Source: Desulfobacteraceae bacterium
GTDB taxonomy: Bacteria; Desulfobacterota; Desulfobacteria; Desulfobacterales; DAOWNP01
Direction of reading: 5' to 3'
Assembly: GCA_030642545.1 (NCBI GenBank)
Contig: DAOWNP010000063.1
Span: 1-9,987, forward strand
Length of the DNA: 9,987 nt
The translations under genes and the position numbers were made by a program. Positions 1-7,582 of this stretch are shown here, one piece after another (the stretch's first letter is position 1; each line of letters opens with the position of its first letter). The notes under the pieces are model-generated. The model had not been told where the DNA came from, searched no databases, and worked only from the letters and a program-made list of their open reading frames with translations.

Positions 1-2274
1 AGCCTCTTCCAAAAATTTATCTATAAGAACAGGATGACCAAAAGATTCAACAAACGCAATTTTTGCAAAATTCCTGAGATCCTTTTCATTATACACAATT
101 TTCATTGCTCTGCCGCCAAGCACATAAGAGGGACGCACTATTACAGGATAACCAATAGAAGATGCAATATCCACAGCGAGATCAACAGTTTTTGCCGTAC
201 CATTTTCAGGCTGAACAAGACCGAGTTTATTGAGCATCCTTTTAAAAAGCTCACGATCTTCAGCCATATCAATGGCATCTGACTGAGTCCCTAAAATAGA
301 AACACCCGCTTCTGTGAGAGATGCAGCAAGATTTAAAGGAGTTTGTCCTCCAAATTGAACAATCACACCCATGGGCTTTTCCATATCAACTATATTTAAC
401 ACATCCTCTTTAGTTAAAGGCTCAAAATATAATTTATCAGATGTATCATAATCAGTACTTACTGTTTCAGGATTACTATTTACCATTATACTCTCAATCC
501 CTGCATCTTCCAAAGCAAAAGCTGCATGTACACAACAGTAATCGAACTCTATTCCCTGACCTATACGGTTTGGGCCTCCACCGAGTATCATCACCTTGGC
601 TTTATCTGATACCCTTGCCTCATTTTCCATTTCATATGTAGAATAATAATAAGGAGTAGCAGCCTTAAACTCCGCAGCACAAGTATCAACCAGTTTATAA
701 ACAGGAGAAACTCCAAGATCAATTCTATGTGCTCTGATACGATCTTCAGACAAATTTGTTAAATACGCAATCTGATAATCAGAAAAACCATACTCTTTGA
801 CTTTTTGTAAAAAATTTTTGCTCAAAAATTTGTTCTTATTTTTTGCAATCTCTTTTTCAAGGAGTACAATGTCCTGCAGTTGATATAAAAACCATGGATC
901 AATTTTTGTTAATTCATATATCTTTTTAATATCCAGCCCATTTAAAAGGGCTGCATGCAGATAAAATATTCTCTTGGAATTAGGTGTTGCAAGTTTTTGT
1001 TCAATTTCAGACAAAGAAATTTGTAGAGAAAAATCGTTATTGTCTGCTCCAAATCCGAATCTTCCTGTTTCAAGAGACCTTAATCCCTTTTGCATAGCCT
1101 CTTTAAAAGTTCTGCCAATAGACATTGTTTCTCCTACCGACTTCATGGAAGAGGTCAGAACATCTTTGGTTTCAGGAAATTTTTCAAATGCCCATCTCGG
1201 AATTTTTACAACACAATAATCTAATGCAGGTTCAAAAGAGGCTAATGTTTCACCTGTAATATCATTTGCTATTTCATCTAAAGTAAAACCTACAGCAAGC
1301 TTTGCAGCAATTTTTGCAATTGGAAACCCTGTGGCCTTGGATGCTAAAGCAGAACTTCTGGAAACCCTGGGATTCATTTCAACTACTATCAACTCTCCTG
1401 TTTCAGGATTTACAGCAAACTGGACATTAGATCCACCTGTATCTACCCCGATCTCACGCATAATAGCAATTGCAGCATCACGCATTTTCTGATACTCAAC
1501 ATCTGTAAGGGTTTGAGCAGGAGCAACAGTAATACTATCTCCTGTATGCACACCCATAGGATCTATATTTTCTATGGAACAAACTATAACGACATTATCA
1601 TTATTGTCCCGCATAACCTCAAGTTCATATTCTTTCCATCCCAGAACAGACTCTTCAATCATAACCTGATTAATCATACTTGCATCTAAACCGGATCTTG
1701 ATAATACCTCAAGCTCTTCAGGATTAAAAGCAACACCTCCGCCTGTTCCTCCGAGTGTAAAACTTGGTCTTACAATAAGCGGATAACCAAGTTTTTCTGC
1801 AATCTCTTTTACATCAGACATTTTAGTGGCAATTCCACTCTTTGGAATTCTAAGACCTATTTTTTTCATTGCACTTCTAAAAAGCTCTCTATCTTCAGCC
1901 TTATTTATCGATGCTATTGATGCACCAATCATCTCCACATTATATTTCTCTAAAATACCTGTTTTTGCAACTTCAACTGCCGTGTTTAAACCGGTTTGAC
2001 CTCCAATAGTAGGAAGCAGTGCATCTGGTCTCTCTTTTTCTATTATTTTGGATACTATCTCTGCTGTTACAGGCTCAATATAAGTTCTGTCCGCCATTTC
2101 AGGGTCAGTCATAATGGTCGCTGGATTGCTGTTTATCAGAACAATTTCATAACCCTCTTCTCGGAGTGCCTTACACGCCTGAGCACCAGAGTAATCAAAT
2201 TCACATGCCTGTCCTATTACTATAGGACCTGCACCTATTATCAATATTTTATTTATATCGTTACGTCTTGGCAT
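1..2274 (-). CDS. carB: Carbamoyl-phosphate synthase large subunit, cut by the left window edge
   Basis: This is the synthetase subunit of glutamine-dependent carbamoyl-phosphate synthase. It uses ammonia passed from CarA, bicarbonate and two ATP to make carbamoyl phosphate for pyrimidine and arginine synthesis in the cytoplasm. I read 758 uninterrupted codons of an expected 1070 or so. The first half shows the start MPRRNDINKILIIGAGPI, EFDYSGAQACKALREEGY (25-42), NSNPATIMTDP (48-58), GGQTGLN (91-97), the ATP-grasp loop RPSFTLGGTGGG (169-180) and EMNPRVSRSSALASKATG (299-316). The oligomerisation region follows (about 400-550), then the second, homologous half begins: GGGPNRIGQGIEFDY (565-579), NSNPETVSTDYDTSD (599-613), GGQTPLNLA (642-650) and RPSYVLGGRAM (715-725). 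Missing beyond the edge are the rest of the second ATP-grasp domain and the C-terminal allosteric domain. The start is the ATG at 2274. Only a weak AAGG lies about 15 nt upstream, and 76 bp separate it from carA. No frameshift is visible. Confidence 0.97.
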   Translation of the reverse strand, partial: MPRRNDINKILIIGAGPIVIGQACEFDYSGAQACKALREEGYEIVLINSNPATIMTDPEMADRTYIEPVTAEIVSKIIEKERPDALLPTIGGQTGLNTAVEVAKTGILEKYNVEMIGASIASINKAEDRELFRSAMKKIGLRIPKSGIATKMSDVKEIAEKLGYPLIVRPSFTLGGTGGGVAFNPEELEVLSRSGLDASMINQVMIEESVLGWKEYELEVMRDNNDNVVIVCSIENIDPMGVHTGDSITVAPAQTLTDVEYQKMRDAAIAIMREIGVDTGGSNVQFAVNPETGELIVVEMNPRVSRSSALASKATGFPIAKIAAKLAVGFTLDEIANDITGETLASFEPALDYCVVKIPRWAFEKFPETKDVLTSSMKSVGETMSIGRTFKEAMQKGLRSLETGRFGFGADNNDFSLQISLSEIEQKLATPNSKRIFYLHAALLNGLDIKKIYELTKIDPWFLYQLQDIVLLEKEIAKNKNKFLSKNFLQKVKEYGFSDYQIAYLTNLSEDRIRAHRIDLGVSPVYKLVDTCAAEFKAATPYYYSTYEMENEARVSDKAKVMILGGGPNRIGQGIEFDYCCVHAAFALEDAGIESIMVNSNPETVSTDYDTSDKLYFEPLTKEDVLNIVDMEKPMGVIVQFGGQTPLNLAASLTEAGVSILGTQSDAIDMAEDRELFKRMLNKLGLVQPENGTAKTVDLAVDIASSIGYPVIVRPSYVLGGRAMKIVYNEKDLRNFAKIAFVESFGHPVLIDKFLEEA

Positions 2275-2350
2275 TATTTTATTTATAAACCTTAATAATA
2301 GATATTTTCAGAGCAAAAAAATTTATCTAAAACATTTAATGTTAAAAAAA

Positions 2351-3487
2351 TCACCTCTCCATAAGTTTTACAAAATCAGAAAAAAGATACTCAGCTTCAT
2401 GTGGACCAGGAGATGCTTCAGGGTGGTATTGAACTGAAAAAGCAGGATATTGTTTATGTTTAAATCCTTCTAACGTGTTATCATTCAAATTCATATGAGT
2501 AATTATAACATCTTTTAAATCAAGACTTTTAAGATCAATTGCAAACCCATGATTTTGCGCTGTTATTTCAACTTTTCCAGTAATAAGATTTTTCACCGGC
2601 TGATTTGCCCCTCTGTGCCCAAATTTAAGTTTGTAAGTTTTACAGCCTAAAGCAAGGCCCAACAACTGGTTTCCCAAACATATTCCAAATATAGGCTTAA
2701 AACCCAAAAGCTTTTTTATAGTCTTGATTGCATACAAGACAGGCTCAGGATCACCGGGCCCGTTTGATAAAAAAATTCCATCTGGATTCATAGCCATTAC
2801 TGTTTTTGCATCAGTTGATGCAGGAACCACCACAACTTCACAACCAACTTTTACAAGAGATCTTAAAATGTTATATTTAATACCAAAATCAAAAGCAACC
2901 ACAAGCTTTTTTTTGCCACGGAAATCAAATATATCAGCACCCATATCTTCTACAGGTTTTTCACAAAAGTTACGTATGTTATTATCCCATTTGTAAGCCC
3001 TTTTTGTAGTAACTTCAGAAACCAGATCACGACCTGATATTTTCCTACTGTTCTTTACTTTTGCGACAAGAGAAACAGGATCAAGATCTCTCGTAGATAT
3101 TACAGCTCTCATGGCTCCGGCTAATCTGATATGTCTTGTTAAAGCTCTGGTATCCAAATTTTCTACAGATAGAACATGATTCTCTTTTAAGTATGACTCA
3201 AGAGTTTTTGTTGATCTGAAATTACTGGGAAAGCGTTGATTTTCCTTTATTATAAAAGCACTTACCTGAATCTTATCAGATTCAACATCAAAAGGATTTA
3301 TCCCATAATTCCCCACCAAAGGATAGGTCATAGTTACAAATTGACCACAGTATGAAGGGTCTGTCAAGATCTCCTGATAACCAGTCATACTCGTATTAAA
3401 AACAACTTCTCCAAAAACTTCACCTTCTCCTGTAAAGCTTTGACATGGAAATATTCGACCATCTTCTAAGACTAACAATGCTTTCAT
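2351..3487 (-). CDS. carA: Carbamoyl-phosphate synthase small (glutaminase) subunit
   Basis: CarA hydrolyses glutamine and channels the ammonia to CarB. The 378-residue length is normal for the family. The N-terminal CarA-specific domain is clear: MKALLVLEDGRIFPCQSFTG, then FNTSMTGYQEILTDPSYCGQ and VTMTYPLVGNYG (about residues 30-63). The C-terminal class I glutamine amidotransferase domain has FDFGIKYNILR, the motif LSNGPGDPEP, the nucleophile cysteine in GICLGNQLLGLALG, and the catalytic His and Glu in FSVQYHPEASPGPHE near the end. All triad residues are present, so the enzyme looks active. It sits 71 bp downstream of the glutamate synthase fusion gene and 76 bp upstream of carB, on the same strand. 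The ATG at 3487 matches the usual N-terminus, but I see no good Shine-Dalgarno sequence before it, only A-rich sequence. Confidence 0.98.
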   Translation of the reverse strand: MKALLVLEDGRIFPCQSFTGEGEVFGEVVFNTSMTGYQEILTDPSYCGQFVTMTYPLVGNYGINPFDVESDKIQVSAFIIKENQRFPSNFRSTKTLESYLKENHVLSVENLDTRALTRHIRLAGAMRAVISTRDLDPVSLVAKVKNSRKISGRDLVSEVTTKRAYKWDNNIRNFCEKPVEDMGADIFDFRGKKKLVVAFDFGIKYNILRSLVKVGCEVVVVPASTDAKTVMAMNPDGIFLSNGPGDPEPVLYAIKTIKKLLGFKPIFGICLGNQLLGLALGCKTYKLKFGHRGANQPVKNLITGKVEITAQNHGFAIDLKSLDLKDVIITHMNLNDNTLEGFKHKQYPAFSVQYHPEASPGPHEAEYLFSDFVKLMER

Positions 3488-3558
3488 TATATTTACTTTT
3501 TTTGATCTTTGTCTAAAGTTTTATCATAAATTTTTTCTAAAAATACTATTTTTTACCA

Positions 3559-5892
3559 TTAAAGCAAAGGTGTATTAGGCTCAAGATTCCATATTCCGCA
3601 AGGACATGCTCCAGCACAAAATCCACACCCTATACACTTTTCTCCGTCTACTATATATTCAAATTCATTATTACCATTATCTTTACGACTGATAGCTGCT
3701 TCAGGACATATTGCAACACAAATCCCGCAATCACGGCATGAACCGCATGAAGCACACTGAGAACCACAATGTTTCTCATCCTCAAACTCTCTAATTCTTG
3801 GATCATAATATTCTAAAGAGACCCTCTTGATATCTATCATTTCAGAGATATCTTCATCTATACTTCTTCCTTTAAAAATTCTATCAATTGCCTGAGCTGC
3901 TTTTCTTCCTGAGCCTATAGAATCTGTAAGAAGTCCTGGTGCAACCATATCACCTATAGCAAAAATCTGTGAATTGGAAGTCTGAAAATTCTCATCCACA
4001 ACGACAAAACCATTTGATATTTCAATATCTTTGGGAATAAAATCAATATCAGGTACATCTCCTATAGAAATCACCACGGTATCTGCCAAAAGTGTTTTTC
4101 CTGATTTTAATATTACACCTTCTTTGGTTATTTCCTGTGTAAAACATGGCCACATAAATTTTGCACCTGCTTTTTCTGCATCTTCTTTTTCTTGACCAAA
4201 AGCTGCGGGCTCCTGGACATCTATAAGCGTTATATCAGATGCTCCAAGACGGTATGCCTCTGTAGCCACATCACATCCGACATTTCCAGCTCCAATAATA
4301 ACAACTTTTTCACCTAATTTTATATCGTCTTTTTTTGCTCTTTTTAAAAAATCTGTGGCTGTTATCATCAACTCTTTTCCAGGAACAGGAATTGTTCTTG
4401 GTTTTTGTGCTCCTACTGCCAAAACAAGACAATCAAAATCATCAAGTAATTTTTCAGTGTCCTCTCTTTTTAAAGGATGCTTAAGAGTTACAGAGGACAA
4501 AACACTCTTTATTCTTTCTATCTCTTTTGTCAAAACCACATTGGGAATTCTACTTTGAGGGATAAGAGAAGTTATCTTTCCTCCCAGCTCTTCAGACATA
4601 TCATAGACAACAGGTTCATGTCCCATTTGCCTTAACTGCCATGCAACAGATAAACCGGCCGGACCACCTCCTATTATTGCTATTTTCCTGCCCGATAAAA
4701 CCGCCGGCAATTCAGGAAGTTCTGCATCAAGACTTGCTTTACCCAGCATTGTTATATCAATTGGAACCATCTTCGATAAGCCGCGTGTACAACCTTTCAT
4801 ACATAAATTAGGACAAAGATAACCGCAAATAGAAGCAGGAAACGGTGAATAGGTAAGAGCCAAATCAACAGCTTCTTTAAAAAGCCCGCGTCTTATAAGA
4901 CTCCACCTTTCCTGAACAGGAATTCCTGTTGGGCAATAAAACTGGCATGGAGCCATATATTTCTCATTTTCCCATACAGGAACAAATCTTCTTAAATCAC
5001 CTGTACTAACTACCTCTATATGGCTGTTATCAATGTCTGACAAATCTCCTATCAAACCACCCTTTCCAAGTTCCCTGTCCCATACACTATTTTTAAATGA
5101 AGCAATTGATCTTCTTGATACAGCCCTCTTCTCAATTGGTGATTTCGCACAAAGAAGCTGCCATTCTTCCCTGTCTAAAAGTTTATCAAGAAGTTCTATA
5201 CGATTTATACTGTTTAAATATAAACTAATATTTTTTGTAAACCAACTCCACTCTTCATCAGATATAGAGACAAACTTAGCATCATTTGTACTATAACCTT
5301 TGTGATGACCTCTGAAAAAAACTTTCCCTCCCACCATACCAACAAGTGGACGATAACCGAGTACATTTTCAGGAGTTTGAGGTTCTATTCCGCAAACAAC
5401 AGCAATACCACCTGCCATAAACTCACCAAAATAATCTCCAACAGAACCTAAAACCCAAACCTCAGGAGGTGCAAATCTGGGATTGGATTTTGTCATTGTC
5501 ATGCCTCTGGAACCTATATTACCAGATATATATACTCTACCCTGAGCCATTCCATTTGCAACACCATTTGCTGCATGACCATGAACTACTATATCTGCTC
5601 CGGCATTTAGCCATCCAACATCATCTGATACAGGTCCCATTATTTCAATACTGGTATTGGCAAACCCAAGAGAACCAGTCCTTTGACCAGCCTGCCCAAT
5701 TATCCTGATCAAGATATTTTCTTTACCTGCTCTCCAAAGCCTTCCACCTATTCCATGCTGCCCACAGGCATCAATTTCAATCTTTCTATATCCCTGTTCT
5801 ACTGCCCTTTGTATTTTCTCTTCTAAGATCCTGGATCCTATCCGCACATTGTTATTCTTACCCGATATTTTAACAAACTCTTGAATACTCAT
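3559..5892 (-). CDS. gltD: Glutamate synthase GXGXG domain fused to GltD-like FAD oxidoreductase with ferredoxin tail
   Basis: A 777-residue fusion that supplies electrons and the structural GXGXG domain to glutamate synthase. Residues about 20-205 are the glutamate synthase C-terminal (GXGXG) beta-helix, rich in Gly turns (GQHGIGGRLW, GSLGFANTSIEIMGPVSDDVG, GRVYISGNIGSRGM). Residues about 310-380 form the GltD N-terminal Fe-S domain with Cys 316, 320, 356, 360, 364 and 368. Next comes the FAD site IIGGGPAGLS (406-415), a second Rossmann fold VIIGAGNVGCD (531-541) for NAD(P)H, and the FAD-closing IFAIGD (643-648). The tail (709-765) is a dicluster ferredoxin with Cys 719, 722, 725 and 729, and 753, 756, 759 and 763, plus extra Cys 709, 713, 716 and 765. 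D558 at the end of the second Rossmann strand suggests NADH rather than NADPH. GGAG at 5903-5906 lies 10 nt before the ATG. The gap to the upstream FMN subunit gene is 55 bp. Assignment to glutamate synthase rests on the domains and the neighbours. Confidence 0.93.
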   Translation of the reverse strand: MSIQEFVKISGKNNNVRIGSRILEEKIQRAVEQGYRKIEIDACGQHGIGGRLWRAGKENILIRIIGQAGQRTGSLGFANTSIEIMGPVSDDVGWLNAGADIVVHGHAANGVANGMAQGRVYISGNIGSRGMTMTKSNPRFAPPEVWVLGSVGDYFGEFMAGGIAVVCGIEPQTPENVLGYRPLVGMVGGKVFFRGHHKGYSTNDAKFVSISDEEWSWFTKNISLYLNSINRIELLDKLLDREEWQLLCAKSPIEKRAVSRRSIASFKNSVWDRELGKGGLIGDLSDIDNSHIEVVSTGDLRRFVPVWENEKYMAPCQFYCPTGIPVQERWSLIRRGLFKEAVDLALTYSPFPASICGYLCPNLCMKGCTRGLSKMVPIDITMLGKASLDAELPELPAVLSGRKIAIIGGGPAGLSVAWQLRQMGHEPVVYDMSEELGGKITSLIPQSRIPNVVLTKEIERIKSVLSSVTLKHPLKREDTEKLLDDFDCLVLAVGAQKPRTIPVPGKELMITATDFLKRAKKDDIKLGEKVVIIGAGNVGCDVATEAYRLGASDITLIDVQEPAAFGQEKEDAEKAGAKFMWPCFTQEITKEGVILKSGKTLLADTVVISIGDVPDIDFIPKDIEISNGFVVVDENFQTSNSQIFAIGDMVAPGLLTDSIGSGRKAAQAIDRIFKGRSIDEDISEMIDIKRVSLEYYDPRIREFEDEKHCGSQCASCGSCRDCGICVAICPEAAISRKDNGNNEFEYIVDGEKCIGCGFCAGACPCGIWNLEPNTPLL

Positions 5893-5947
5893 CTATAAAT
5901 GTCTCCAAAAAAAGCCCCAAAGACTCTTCTAACGATAACAATCGCTT

Positions 5948-7582
5948 TTAAACCACATATTTTATTTTTAACTTTTCAGCCGCATAATAATCACTAATAC
6001 CTAAAGCATCAGACATACCTATTGGAAGAGAAGTCGATCGGCCTAAAGGAGCTACTATTTTTCTGAGCTCTGTATCAAAGCTTAGAAAAACATCAACTAC
6101 CCGCTGTGCCACATCTTCTGGGTTCAGTCTTCTATATAAACGGGGATCCTGCGATGTAATACCTTTTGGACACAAACCAATATTACAAACATTACATCTG
6201 TCTGATTCTGACCCTAAGCAGCCTGCAGCAGCCTGCATAATATATTTACCCACCTGAACACCGCTTGCTCCAAGCATAATAAGAGCAGCCGCATTTGCAG
6301 CAAGATTACCATTTTTACCAACTCCTCCACCCGCAAACAGAGGAATCTCATTCTGCATACCAAGAGCAGCAAGATTTAGATATGACTCTCTGATATTACT
6401 TGCTATAGGATACCCCATATGATCCATAGAGACATTATAGGCAGCTCCGGTTCCACCGTCTTCTCCATCTATAGACAGCCCTGAAGCATACTGATTACGA
6501 GTAAGATTATTTAATACAGCAAGAGCTGTAGATGAACCGGAAATTTTAGGATAAACAGGCACCCTGAAACCCCATGCCATACACATAGACTGAATCATCT
6601 TTGCTACTGATTCTTCAATTGAATACTGGGTCTGGTGAGTAGGTGGACTTGGCAGGCTTATACCCTGAGGCACACCTCTTATGGCAGCAATAAGCTTGTT
6701 TACCTTGTTCCACATCAAAAGTCCGCCATCGCCTGGCTTTGCCCCCTGTCCATATTTGATTTCAATAGCACATGGGTCAACCTTCATTTCAGGAATAGCA
6801 TGGATAATTTCATCCCATCCAAAATAACCACTTGCAATCTGGAGAATTACATACTGAAGAAAACGGCTTCTTAAAAGACGCGGGGGACAGCCTCCTTCTC
6901 CTGTACATATCCTTACAGGCATATTCATCTCTTCATTCAAATATGCGACTCCCATCTGTAGTCCCTCCCACATATTGGGAGACAAAGCACCAAAAGACAT
7001 ACCACCTATAATAAGTGGATATATTTCTCTTACCGGAGGAATCCACCCCTTGTTCTTTAAATGTTCTATCGTTTTTTCAGGAGAAAGAACCCGTCCAAGA
7101 AGTGTTTTCAGTTCAAACTCATGTCTTCCGGCATCTAATGCAGGATCCGTAAGCATGGAAATCCTGATAAACTTTATTTCATCTAAAAGACCGCCTTTGC
7201 TATTTCTACGCCCTCCCCGCTTTTTCGGTTGACCATCTCTGTTAATATGAAACTTCACCTTATCAGTTTCTTCATTCTTAAATGGGATAATAGAGTCATT
7301 AGGACAAACCAGAGAACACATTCCACACCCTATACAAGCAAAAACCGGATCTGTTTTTTGACGAATCCCGTGAAACACCTTAAAATTATTAGATGAGGAC
7401 TTATCAGGCTCTAATGAAGTCTCCACAATACGCTTGCGGAATACACCTAACTCAATAGCATTCACAGGGCAGACAGCACAACACTTTCCACAAAGAGTAC
7501 ACTTATCTTTATCCCACTGAATCTGCCACAACAGGTCTTTTATACTTAATGTGGAAGGGGCAATTTTTGTGTTTGTTGACAT
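5948..7582 (-). CDS. gltB: Glutamate synthase FMN-binding subunit with N-terminal ferredoxin domain
   Basis: This is the catalytic core of glutamate synthase. The family makes glutamate from 2-oxoglutarate and glutamine-derived ammonia on reduced FMN. The 544-residue protein lacks the amidotransferase and GXGXG domains of full-length GltB (about 1500 residues), and both are encoded next door. Residues 28-39 (CTLCGKCCAVCP) and 83-94 (CIGCGMCSLVCP) are two [4Fe-4S] motifs. A basic linker follows (119-126, KKRGGRRN). The FMN/2-oxoglutarate barrel spans about 150-510, with GGMSFGALSP (193-202), IKYGQGAKPGDGGLL (275-289), SIDGEDGGTGAA (370-381), LFAGGGVGKNG (415-425) and GASGVQVGKYIM (438-449). 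The 3Fe-4S site is at Cys 455, 463, 466 and 471, in front of PKGITSQDP, with unusual spacing. The start is fixed by a strong AGGAGG at 7590-7595. Its first 37 bp overlap the end of the amidotransferase gene, which suggests translational coupling. Confidence 0.95.
   Translation of the reverse strand: MSTNTKIAPSTLSIKDLLWQIQWDKDKCTLCGKCCAVCPVNAIELGVFRKRIVETSLEPDKSSSNNFKVFHGIRQKTDPVFACIGCGMCSLVCPNDSIIPFKNEETDKVKFHINRDGQPKKRGGRRNSKGGLLDEIKFIRISMLTDPALDAGRHEFELKTLLGRVLSPEKTIEHLKNKGWIPPVREIYPLIIGGMSFGALSPNMWEGLQMGVAYLNEEMNMPVRICTGEGGCPPRLLRSRFLQYVILQIASGYFGWDEIIHAIPEMKVDPCAIEIKYGQGAKPGDGGLLMWNKVNKLIAAIRGVPQGISLPSPPTHQTQYSIEESVAKMIQSMCMAWGFRVPVYPKISGSSTALAVLNNLTRNQYASGLSIDGEDGGTGAAYNVSMDHMGYPIASNIRESYLNLAALGMQNEIPLFAGGGVGKNGNLAANAAALIMLGASGVQVGKYIMQAAAGCLGSESDRCNVCNIGLCPKGITSQDPRLYRRLNPEDVAQRVVDVFLSFDTELRKIVAPLGRSTSLPIGMSDALGISDYYAAEKLKIKYVV

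Noticed and set aside
1..2274. Idea that carB is broken, because no stop codon for it is seen
   Set aside because: All 758 codons read through with correct motifs. The gene simply continues past the window edge.
34..2295. Several plus-strand open frames (for example 34-282, 441-641, 974-1219, 1996-2295)
   Set aside because: They lie opposite the uninterrupted carB reading frame, show no domain or ribosome site, and have composition typical of antisense shadows.
2724..7232. Plus-strand open frames opposite carA and the glutamate synthase genes
   Set aside because: The minus-strand frames carry full family motifs throughout, so these are shadow frames.
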